The notes under the pieces were generated by a model. That model saw only the letters and a program-made list of their open reading frames with translations, had not been told where the DNA came from and ran no database searches. Below are positions 7,408 through 14,347 of a DNA stretch of 33,564 nucleotides, one piece after another. How positions within the stretch are numbered: position 1 is the stretch's first letter; each line of letters starts with the position of its first letter. The position numbers and the translations under genes are program-made. Source of the DNA: Gallionella sp. (lineage in GTDB: Bacteria > Pseudomonadota > Gammaproteobacteria > Burkholderiales > Gallionellaceae); assembly GCA_023259035.1 (NCBI GenBank), contig JAHFRA010000028.1, forward strand, positions 1 through 33,564, read 5' to 3'.

Positions 7408-8379
7408 TCAGTTGGTCGACAGAACGTTCATTAGATGCTTTGATAAGGGCGATGTATTTGCCACGTCGCTTGGCGGAAATGATAAAAGCACGCTTGCAAA
7501 AGGGGGGATGTCATGGGTGCGAATTTCCAGTATTTTCCCCCATTTACGCCAGCTTTCAGCGATACCGTCCATCAGGGTCGACAATTCCTCTGTACCGATT
7601 CCCAGGCTGGCAGCCTCGGAGAGAAGATCCGGTACCATGATCCAGCGATCGGTATCGGTAGCCACACATATCTCTGCCAATGTACGGGCAATGTGTAGTA
7701 ATAGTGTTAATGCCTGACTTCGCGAATCACTCGGAAAGCCTGGTTCATCCAGCATTTCGCAGTGATATACCGCTGTGACTAATGATTCAGGCAGTCCCCA
7801 TTCCATGAGCATTGTGGCACCCAGTTCGCGGTGATCAGTTCCGAAGGTTTTTTGTTCCAATGCCAGCCGTTCATGGAAACTAGATGCTCCGATAGTCTCA
7901 CCATAATGATCTGGAAAAATGGAAGCCAAAGCCAATTCTCCAACGCTACACAGCAGGCCAGCGGTGAAGCTTTCATCTGCGGCTATTTGGGCGTGGAAAG
8001 CTAGAGCCTGTGCTGAAATGGCAGTTGCCAGCGAGCGTGACCAAAAGCGCGCATAGTCGAACTGCGAGCAGCTGCCTTTGCGATGACTATTGATTACTGA
8101 AAAGCCTATGACCAAATCACGCACATGAAATGTCCCAATCACAGTGACTGCCTTGGATATTGACACGATAGGGCTGCTGTTGCCAAACGCGGCTGCGTTG
8201 GCGAATTCCAGCAGCCTCCCTGCAATAGCGGGGTCGGACTGAACCAATTGAAGTAGATCATTGAGTGTGTAATTGTCGCGATTAAGCAACTTGATAATAG
8301 CAAGAGCCACCCCCTTGGGTGAGGGCAGATTTCCTGAAGCTTTTAGTTGCTGGTATCGTTCGCTGGAGACTAAATGCAT
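7408..8379 (-). CDS. HDOD-domain signalling protein
   Basis: A 323-aa soluble protein. The HDOD domain covers about residues 13-215 (LPSPKGVALAIIKLLN, then DPAIAGRLLEFANAAAFG and SISKAVTVIG), followed by a helical region to about 290. HDOD domains are HD-superfamily relatives without catalytic metal residues, and they act as signalling scaffolds. The C-terminal end (WRKWGKILEIRTHDIPPF) resembles the linker that, in some betaproteobacterial proteins I know, leads into a receiver and GGDEF output. Here the protein stops soon afterwards, so it may be a short form that lost its output domain. The ATG at 8379 has GAGG 6 bases upstream. Its long leader carries a c-di-GMP-I riboswitch (8641-8729), so expression is probably set by cyclic di-GMP. 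Confidence 0.88.
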   Translation of the reverse strand: MHLVSSERYQQLKASGNLPSPKGVALAIIKLLNRDNYTLNDLLQLVQSDPAIAGRLLEFANAAAFGNSSPIVSISKAVTVIGTFHVRDLVIGFSVINSHRKGSCSQFDYARFWSRSLATAISAQALAFHAQIAADESFTAGLLCSVGELALASIFPDHYGETIGASSFHERLALEQKTFGTDHRELGATMLMEWGLPESLVTAVYHCEMLDEPGFPSDSRSQALTLLLHIARTLAEICVATDTDRWIMVPDLLSEAASLGIGTEELSTLMDGIAESWRKWGKILEIRTHDIPPFASVLLSFPPSDVANTSPLSKHLMNVLSTN

Positions 8380-8396
8380 TGTGAACCTCGCTGGAT

Positions 8397-8597
8397 TTAA
8401 GTGGCGATACTTGTCAAAAATAATTTTTCACGGTGTGCTGTGCACTCCCCCGAAGCATGAGTTATCTGCGTTACCAAGGTAGCCTGAATTTGTTCGGCCT
8501 CGAATCTTTTACGCCGGATCAACTCCAGCATTAGCCGAGTAGGCCTGCGATTCATGTCAAGTTTAAATCCGGCATATCGTACCCCCCTCGTATTCAT
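8397..8597 (-). CDS. Possible small charged protein between riboswitch and HDOD gene
   Basis: A 66-codon frame opens 43 bases after the riboswitch end and stops 17 bases before the HDOD start. The product is basic and helical (RRPTRLMLELIRRKRFEAEQ). No good Shine-Dalgarno sequence precedes the ATG at 8597. I do not recognise it. It could be a real small gene under riboswitch control, or untranslated leader. Confidence 0.3.
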   Translation of the reverse strand: MNTRGVRYAGFKLDMNRRPTRLMLELIRRKRFEAEQIQATLVTQITHASGECTAHREKLFLTSIAT

Positions 8598-8640
8598 GAT
8601 GCAAACACCGATGTGGTTCGTTCGTGCACATAGACGAGCG

Positions 8641-8729
8641 CCTATATCGCAGTCCCGCTACCATGGTTTCCTTTAGGCCGGTGACTTTGCGTCCTTGCTT
8701 TTCAGCAAGTTTGCCAAGTTGGAAATAGG
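8641..8729 (-). ncRNA. Cyclic di-GMP-I riboswitch (GEMM-I)
   Basis: The reverse complement shows the class signature in order. GGCAAAC is followed by a hairpin TTGCT-GAAA-AGCAA with the GNRA tetraloop, then GGACGCAAAG, then CCGGCCTAA (the tetraloop-receptor side), then a short second stem and GGTAGCGGGA. The outer P1 helix closes with CCTAT (8725-8729) and ATAGG (8641-8645). These are the conserved ligand-binding and tertiary-contact elements of the GEMM-I aptamer. It lies about 260 bases upstream of the HDOD gene on the same strand. The expression platform is not obvious. No strong terminator hairpin with a U-tract was seen, so control may be at translation or by a longer-range fold. Confidence 0.9.
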
Positions 8730-8750
8730 TTAGTTGGATGCGTAAGTCGA

Positions 8751-8824
8751 GTCCAGTTAAACCAGATAATCGGCTCGATCTGTAGATGAATGGTCATGTC
8801 GCCCAGATTTAACCAAATCGGCTC
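8751..8824 (-). promoter_or_regulatory. Direct-repeat pair upstream of the riboswitch transcript
   Basis: Two similar blocks, 8757-8776 and 8808-8824 on the + strand, share TT(A/T)AACCA and ATCGGCTC, with starts about 51 bases apart. Each is preceded by CCAG. On the minus strand they lie just upstream of the expected riboswitch transcript start (about 8735), the position expected for binding sites of an activator or repressor. This is inferred from position and repetition only. Confidence 0.35.
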
Positions 8825-8920
8825 TAACCTAAAATTGAACTTGTATTCCCAGCGCTCTTGGCGCGCGGACAACACGCTTTTGATGTTAAGCGTAGCTCGC
8901 CGATTTTGCTTTTCTGCGCC

Positions 8921-8980
8921 GGAATACCCCGTGGTCTTGCCACGGGGATAGGCGCAGGGCGAGCGAAGCAAATTTATTCC
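8921..8980. repeat. Hairpin-forming dispersed repeat, copy 1
   Basis: A perfect 8-bp stem CCCCGTGG/CCACGGGG with a 5-base loop (8927-8947) is followed by TAGGCGCAGGGC and an AAATTTATT tail. A second copy at 28296-28355 shares this layout. A related partial piece (AACTTGTATTCCC then CTTGGCGCG) lies at 8838-8866 and matches the left end of the second copy. Confidence 0.55.
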
Positions 8981-9224
8981 TGCTTTTGAAATTTAAACAA
9001 TGAAACTCGGGTTGTCCATTGAAACCACAAACGTTCCTTACCCTTGCAAGCGTGAGGAGCCGTTGTGGATAATGGGTTATCCAGATTCAAGCCTCAGAAC
9101 TTGCAGAGAGAGCAAAGCAGGTTTTCCCCACCTTTCTTTGGCTTGCGCAATAGGCGAATTGCTCTCGCGTTACAACCGCTTGATTTTCCTCTGTGAACTC
9201 TACGTTCTCTGCGGCTAACTTTTT

Positions 9225-9485
9225 CTAATTTAAAAGATGATGATCCTTGGGCAATTGTTTCGAATACCAGATTGCAAGTTTGTGCCGCAAGGATTTTTCG
9301 GCGACCTGATCTTCCGGTAAGGGTTGGATGACTTTATCGTAGACCAGCAGCCTATAGATGTATAACAGTTTCTCGCTTGCCGAATCAGTTGCTTCAAACT
9401 CGACCACGCCTCGCCCCTCCGCATACTTCACGCCTGCGAGTAACGCTTCTTTAAACAATGCGGCTTCATTTTTGAGCTTCTTCAT
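9225..9485 (-). CDS. DUF5062-like small conserved protein
   Basis: An 86-aa protein if started at the ATG at 9485 (MKKLKNEAALFKEAL); an ATG at 9500 would add five residues. Neither has a classical ribosome-binding site, though a run of Gs precedes the inner start. The sequence (KYAEGRGVVEF...EKLLYIYRLLVYDKVIQPLP, then a lysine-rich helix) resembles, from memory, the DUF5062 family of small gammaproteobacterial proteins of unknown function. It is helical and soluble, with no export signal. It stands alone between the riboswitch region and the EAL-HDOD gene. Confidence 0.65.
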   Translation of the reverse strand: MKKLKNEAALFKEALLAGVKYAEGRGVVEFEATDSASEKLLYIYRLLVYDKVIQPLPEDQVAEKSLRHKLAIWYSKQLPKDHHLLN

Positions 9486-9681
9486 GGCGCCCCCCGTCAT
9501 CTTTTACAGCGCAGAAATACTACCCTTTTTGCCATCTTATCCGCCTCTTCAATTCTATCCGAGAGCGCTAATCTTCGCGCAACTCATTACGATAATTGAA
9601 AGTATCATGGGCGAAACCTTCAACATCAATGTTCACATCTACCGTGACTAGCTGTGGCTACTGCACATCTATTCGCGAGCG

Positions 9682-11136
9682 GTGATCGCTGTGTTTGAAA
9701 CAATCCGTCGCTGGCTAGGCATTGCACCGGCGACTCCTGCACCTCAAGACGCTTTCCGGCAACTCAACTCGGAAGCTCCTCTGCAATCCATGCAGAAGGA
9801 AGTTTCGGCAGCAACCGTACAGAGGATGTCTTCTTTTGTTTGCCGCGAGGTAGTTCTCGATCGCGGTGAACGTATTGGTGGCTATGAGTTTTCCTTGGGG
9901 CGGAAACTGCAATCACGCATACTGGAAAAAAGTGCGCTTACACGGCGAGGGTATGACGATGCCATACTGCACAATCTTGCCCCGCTCGGCGTGTCATCAT
10001 TGTCGGGTGACCGTCTTACGTCCATCCGGCTGTCGGCGGCCTCGCTGAAAAATCCATTGCTGCAAACCTTCTCCCATTTGAACACGGTCATCATGATTAC
10101 GCCGGGTACAGTTACAGATTTTAATCTTGCGAGAATGCGTGCTGACCTGAAGCACCTTGGAGAGATCGGCGTCAAATTTGGATGGGCAATTGACCGGCCC
10201 CGCCCCGAGATTGCCGAATTTCTGCAAGAGGCAAATCTTATCGAGATTGAAACCACGGCTCTCGACGGCATTCAACTGAAAATGATGTGCCGTGACTTTC
10301 ATGCGGCAAAAGGGAAACCAAAACTTATTGCCAGTGAATTGCAGACAGCGGATGACTTCAATCTTTGTTATCAGAGTGGCTTCGATTACTTCATCGGGCC
10401 GTTTGTTTCCAGCCGCGAAAACTGGCACCCGGCGAAGAGTGAAATTAACCGCATGCGGGTTTTTGAAGTGCTCAACCTGATTCGAGCCGACGCTGAGTTC
10501 GCCGCCATCTCCGACTGCCTCCGGACTGAACCGATCCTGACTTTCAAGCTGTTGCGCTATATCAATTCGCCAGGTATCGGCTTGCTGCAAGAAATCAATG
10601 AAATCTCACAAGTGCTGCTGGTTCTGGGCCGGGATCGTTTCTACCGCTGGCTGTCACTGTTGCTGTTTGATTTAAATCAGCCGGGTTATCGCGCACGCGT
10701 CCTGAATGAGCAATCGCTGACGCGAGCGCGTTTCATGGAAAGACTTGCCGGACGCGGGCATATTCCGGCAGCAGCCGAACAACTGTTTATAACCGGGCTT
10801 TTTTCATTGCTGGATGTAATGATGAATCAGCCGCTCGTAGACGTTCTGAAACAGGTTTCGCTGCCGGAAGCTGTTGCGTCCGCGCTAAGAGGCGAACCGG
10901 GAGCGATGCGCGATGCGCTATCGCTGGGAATCGCCATCGAATCGGCAGCTCCGGACGAAATGGCTGCTGCCGCCGCGCGGTGCGGTCTGGATGCGCTGGC
11001 GGTCACCGGCTTGATGATCGAAGCGCTGGCCTGGTCTCAACAAGTGATCGCTGCCGGTGAATTGCTGCCGCTGGGTACCGGCCTGATGATCGAAGCGCTG
11101 GCCGAATCTCAACGGGGGCACGCTGCCGGAAAATAA
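9682..11136 (+). CDS. Degenerate EAL plus HDOD signalling protein (CdgJ/YuxH type)
   Basis: A 484-aa protein. Residues about 50-255 form an EAL-like domain in which catalytic motifs are lost. The EAL motif is replaced (GGYEF), and the loop usually reading EGVET reads ASELQT, while FDYFIGPFVSS keeps the family shape (FDYFQGYFFS). It is therefore probably not an active c-di-GMP phosphodiesterase. An HDOD domain follows (about 260-450; ILTFKLLRYINSPGIG, then VLLVLGRDRFYRWLSLLLF). The last 45 residues contain a 24-residue duplication (GLMIEALA-SQ twice), seen as a 72-nt tandem repeat from 11005. The start is uncertain: GTG at 9682 or GTG at 9691, neither with a strong ribosome-binding site. It is convergent with the kinase gene, 29 bases away. 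Confidence 0.88.
   Translation: MIAVFETIRRWLGIAPATPAPQDAFRQLNSEAPLQSMQKEVSAATVQRMSSFVCREVVLDRGERIGGYEFSLGRKLQSRILEKSALTRRGYDDAILHNLAPLGVSSLSGDRLTSIRLSAASLKNPLLQTFSHLNTVIMITPGTVTDFNLARMRADLKHLGEIGVKFGWAIDRPRPEIAEFLQEANLIEIETTALDGIQLKMMCRDFHAAKGKPKLIASELQTADDFNLCYQSGFDYFIGPFVSSRENWHPAKSEINRMRVFEVLNLIRADAEFAAISDCLRTEPILTFKLLRYINSPGIGLLQEINEISQVLLVLGRDRFYRWLSLLLFDLNQPGYRARVLNEQSLTRARFMERLAGRGHIPAAAEQLFITGLFSLLDVMMNQPLVDVLKQVSLPEAVASALRGEPGAMRDALSLGIAIESAAPDEMAAAAARCGLDALAVTGLMIEALAWSQQVIAAGELLPLGTGLMIEALAESQRGHAAGK
11005..11130 (+). repeat. 72-nt tandem duplication at the 3' end of the EAL-HDOD gene
   Basis: The block beginning ACCGGCTTGATGATCGAAGC at 11005 recurs at 11077 with few differences, then diverges before the stop. 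It adds 24 residues in frame. It was probably produced by replication slippage. Confidence 0.8.
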
Positions 11137-11165
11137 CTGCAAGGCGGGAGTTCTGCGGAAGTTTT

Positions 11166-13538
11166 CTAGATTTTCTGCTTGATGGCCAGTACCGCCTGAT
11201 TGCGCAAGGTACAAAGCAGGGATAATTGCTGCTGCGACAGATTGAGCGCGTTGGCTTTAAGCATGTCTGCATAAAACAATCCAATCGCTTTATCCTTTAC
11301 CATAACCGGCAGCAGCACAAAACAGGGGGCATTGATGGCAACCCGGTACCAAGCAGGGATTTTGTCGGCGATGTTGGGTGCGTTAATGTCCTCAATTGCA
11401 ATATCCAAGCCCTTGGCGGTAGACAAATGGAACACATCCGGCGTGAAAGTCAGAGGAAACTGGAAGCGCGGAATCACGGCTTCTACTCCTGATCCGAATC
11501 CAAACCGCGCGACCATGGCCACTCGTTTGTTGTCGCGGATCAGGATCAAGGCGCGATTAAATCCCATTCCCCGATAGATCGTTTCCAATATCATCTGCAA
11601 CACATCGTTGAGGTTGAAATCGCCCACCAGAGAAGTTGTTACATCCTGTATGCCGGCACCAAGCAAAGCCTCGGGATTAAGCGGGCGATTACTGGCATCC
11701 AGCCCCTCATTTTTCCCGGCTGATGCCACTTGATCCAGTTGAATTACACCCTCTAGCCCGTCTTTCTTTTTCGGCTGTTCGACAGGCTCAGCTTCCGCGC
11801 TCCATTGGCGTACCCGCTTCAACAGCGGGCTATTTGCGGTGCTAATACCCAAAATCCCGGCTCGACGACCTAATTCATTCAGCCCGGCATTAAGGGCGCC
11901 GGACAACTCCTGTTCAGATACCTCAATTACGCTTTCGTAACGCTCGGTCAAATCATGCAGAAGCTGCTCTTTATCCCGGGCATCAGTCGATGATCCGATT
12001 TTGCACAATTCGTGGGCAAGATTAACTGTTATGGCCAAGTAATCTATATCGCCGTGTGCCGCTTGAATTTTGTCGGAACCAAGTTTACGCATTCCGGCAA
12101 CCAATCGAGGCGGAAAATTCCAGCTGCGCGCGACTCCTACCCCCAACTCTGGATAAGATACCCCCAATATTTTAATAGCAGCTTTTTCCTCGCTTTCCCC
12201 CTGCTCTACCAAACGGGAAATTTCCTGGCTCTCATCAAAAAAATAAAAAATGGCCAACAGCCTGCCCAAATTATGAAACATTGAACAGACCATTACTTCC
12301 TCGGCATCGCGGATGCTGTGTCCAACTGAAAGTTGCGCGGCAACCATACCCGAAAAAATCGCGCCCACCACTTCATCCTTGAGCTGCACGGACTGTGTTT
12401 TGTTTTGCAAAAACTCCATCAAAATAAGCGTAGAGGCAATGCTGCGAACCGTTTCAAAACCAAGAATCACTACAGCCTTGGAAATGGTATTGATGTTGCC
12501 GCTAAAATGCCCGTAAGAGGCGGTATTAACCAGTTGCAGCAATTTGTTGGTAAGCGCGAAATCCTGCAGTATGGTGCGTGTGAGTTTGCTGGCGCACTCT
12601 GATTCGGAGGATACGATTTTGTTGATTTCAGAAATGATGTTCGAAATGGCGGGAAAGTCTTTTTTGCTCCGCATGCGGCGGAGCAAAAACTCTATCGTGC
12701 TGTGCTCACCGCCTTGAGTAGCGGGTGTATCGCGCGCCTCACCGAGATAGTCTTGTAATGCTTGCTTCATGGCCAAGGCGCTCGGGTAACGCTCTTCAGG
12801 ATTTTTTGCCACCGCCTTGAGAATAATCGATTCCAGTTTTTCATCCACCCGCTCGTTTTGGGTCGATGGCGCAGCAATTCTCTCGTGTGCCGCACGATTT
12901 AAAACCTCGTATATGTTATGGCCGTGAACGGCAAATTCTCCGGTTACCATTTCGTAGAGCATGGTCCCGGCGGAATACACATCCGCCAGAAAATTACCGA
13001 CCTGCCCAAAAACAAGCTCTGGCGCCACGTATCGAGGTGTTCCGCTAAGAGTGGGATCATGAGGCTGCTGATCGTTGGCAGCCTTCGCCAACCCAAAATC
13101 CATCACCATGGGTATCCCATTGTTCGCGATCATTATGTTGGCCGGTTTTATGTCCAGATGGGATACGCCTTGCGAGTGCGCATAGGCAAGCCCTTCCAGC
13201 ACACCGCAGGTTATTTTCGCGGCCCGCGTAAACGGCAGGGTCTTTTCCTGCATCAGCAATTGGGCGAGAGTTTGCCCCTCGACATAGGCATAAACCAGAT
13301 AAGGCGTGCCCTGGTATTCGACGGAATCGTACAATGCGATGATGTTGGGGTGCTGGAGCTTGCTGACTATGCGCGCCTCGTGAAGCAACTGTTCGGTTTT
13401 ATGGCTCAGATTGCGCAATGTTTTGATGGCGACCCGCCGGTCAAGTTGCGGATCGTGGGCAAGATAAACCGCACCTTGCCCGCCCTTGCCAAGCTCATCT
13501 AATATTTCAAAACGACCAATTAGCTGTCCGGGCGTCAT
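11166..13538 (-). CDS. Ser/Thr protein kinase with HDOD and GAF domains
   Basis: A 790-aa soluble protein. The Hanks-type kinase domain (about 8-266) looks intact: Gly loop GKGGQG (17-22), VAIK lysine K39, E54 in helix C, HLDIKPAN (catalytic D129, K131), DFG (147-149) and APE (172-174). An HDOD domain follows (about 285-480; DFALTNKLLQLVNTASYGHF, ISKAVVILGF). A charged linker with an in-frame TTCGACAGGCTCAG repeat (encoding EPVEQ) leads to a GAF domain (about 640-785). This suggests a sensor kinase whose output is tuned by a GAF ligand and HDOD partners. No transmembrane segment is present. No ribosome-binding site precedes the ATG. It is divergent from the CNB-domain gene, with which it shares an upstream region of 248 bases. 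Confidence 0.93.
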   Translation of the reverse strand: MTPGQLIGRFEILDELGKGGQGAVYLAHDPQLDRRVAIKTLRNLSHKTEQLLHEARIVSKLQHPNIIALYDSVEYQGTPYLVYAYVEGQTLAQLLMQEKTLPFTRAAKITCGVLEGLAYAHSQGVSHLDIKPANIMIANNGIPMVMDFGLAKAANDQQPHDPTLSGTPRYVAPELVFGQVGNFLADVYSAGTMLYEMVTGEFAVHGHNIYEVLNRAAHERIAAPSTQNERVDEKLESIILKAVAKNPEERYPSALAMKQALQDYLGEARDTPATQGGEHSTIEFLLRRMRSKKDFPAISNIISEINKIVSSESECASKLTRTILQDFALTNKLLQLVNTASYGHFSGNINTISKAVVILGFETVRSIASTLILMEFLQNKTQSVQLKDEVVGAIFSGMVAAQLSVGHSIRDAEEVMVCSMFHNLGRLLAIFYFFDESQEISRLVEQGESEEKAAIKILGVSYPELGVGVARSWNFPPRLVAGMRKLGSDKIQAAHGDIDYLAITVNLAHELCKIGSSTDARDKEQLLHDLTERYESVIEVSEQELSGALNAGLNELGRRAGILGISTANSPLLKRVRQWSAEAEPVEQPKKKDGLEGVIQLDQVASAGKNEGLDASNRPLNPEALLGAGIQDVTTSLVGDFNLNDVLQMILETIYRGMGFNRALILIRDNKRVAMVARFGFGSGVEAVIPRFQFPLTFTPDVFHLSTAKGLDIAIEDINAPNIADKIPAWYRVAINAPCFVLLPVMVKDKAIGLFYADMLKANALNLSQQQLSLLCTLRNQAVLAIKQKI
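11777..11791. repeat. TTCGACAGGCTCAG short dispersed repeat inside the kinase gene
   Basis: GTTCGACAGGCTCAG at 11777-11791 matches 14 bases of the element in gatB (31327-31340, other orientation). It lies in the linker between HDOD and GAF domains and is read through in frame. Confidence 0.6.
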
Positions 13539-13736
13539 GAATTTAATCGGTTAATGTAAATATAAACTGCATTTTGGCTATAAAAATTGCGATTCCAGAT
13601 GGTGTTATATGCGGTGAATTCTACACTATGGCGCCTGTATTTTTTCACGGTCAATTTTTGAAGGAAAGGCTCAAAATTACCTCGCCTGCAGGTATAGAAT
13701 ACGTTTCGTACCAGTTGTTGCAAACGCACCTTGAGG

Positions 13737-13760
13737 AGTGAACCGATGCTCCTCTCGACA
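13737..13760 (+). promoter_or_regulatory. Leader hairpin that can hide an upstream ribosome-binding site
   Basis: GAGGAG (from about 13734) and CTCCTC (from about 13750) can pair across a loop of about 10 bases in the leader of the CNB-domain gene. GAGGAG is also followed, after 7 bases, by an ATG at 13746 that opens a 53-codon frame overlapping the CNB gene out of frame. Whether either is used is unknown. Confidence 0.25.
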
Positions 13761-13786
13761 ATCTCACGATTAAGGAGGGATCGCCC

Positions 13787-14302
13787 ATGCATGAATCACC
13801 CTATCTGGAGGGCAATGAGATGCTCTTGGATAAACTGTTGCGCCTGCCTTTTCTTGGCTCCCTGGGTGAAAAATATATCAAGAATATTCTGCGCCTCAGC
13901 AAAATAAGAACATTCGATGACGGTGAAATTATCACCAAAGAAAAAACCTACGACAGCTGGATTTATGTGCTTTTTTCTGGCGCAGTAAAAATTGTAAAAA
14001 ACGGCAAAGAGATTGCCAGAATTACTGAGGTTGGCAACACTTTTGGTGAACTTGCGGCCATCGATGGGAAAGCGCGCTCCGCGTCTGTTGAAGCAATTGG
14101 CTCCACAGTTTGCCTTGCCATTGATGCTTCCTTCATGAATGAAACAGCGGGAGCACTTGAGCAGGCGCTTTTCGTATCCGTCCTGTACAAACTCTTTGCC
14201 GAGGTTGTTGCACAGCGTCTGCGCTCAACCAATGAAGAACTCGCCAGAGTGCGCCTTGACCTTGAGACACTGCAACGAGAAAAAAGGGGCGGGTGGTTGT
14301 AA
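13787..14302 (+). CDS. Cyclic-nucleotide-binding-domain protein (Crp/CNB fold, no DNA-binding domain)
   Basis: A 171-aa protein. The start at 13787 has AAGGAGGG upstream; a second good pair (GGAGG, ATG 13820) could give a form 11 residues shorter. A single CNB beta-roll covers about 20-135: LPFLGSLGEKYIKNIL, then SWIYVLFSGAVKIVKNGKEI and GNTFGELAAIDGKARSASVEA, which matches the phosphate-binding cassette (FGELA...RSASV). A helical, probably coiled-coil tail follows and there is no helix-turn-helix. It may act by protein contact, perhaps with the divergent kinase. Whether it binds cAMP, c-di-GMP or another ligand cannot be read from the sequence. Confidence 0.88.
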   Translation: MHESPYLEGNEMLLDKLLRLPFLGSLGEKYIKNILRLSKIRTFDDGEIITKEKTYDSWIYVLFSGAVKIVKNGKEIARITEVGNTFGELAAIDGKARSASVEAIGSTVCLAIDASFMNETAGALEQALFVSVLYKLFAEVVAQRLRSTNEELARVRLDLETLQREKRGGWL

Positions 14303-14347
14303 AAACAAGAGGGATACACTATCTCGGCAAGATGATTTACCGCCGCT

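Larger units (their letters stand above)
8730..9224. other. Non-coding stretch between the riboswitch and the DUF5062-like gene
   Basis: Besides the direct repeats (8751-8824) and the hairpin repeat (8921-8980), no credible gene was found. The open frames here (minus 8702-8971, which overlaps the riboswitch, and plus 9000-9218) lack ribosome-binding sites and recognisable products. Bases 8985-9224 hold nothing I can name. Confidence 0.45.

Noticed and set aside
8702..8971. 89-codon minus-strand frame
   Set aside because: It overlaps the riboswitch aptamer and the hairpin repeat, has no ribosome-binding site, and its product is not recognised.
9000..9218. 72-codon plus-strand frame
   Set aside because: No ribosome-binding site, no family resemblance, and a composition like non-coding DNA.
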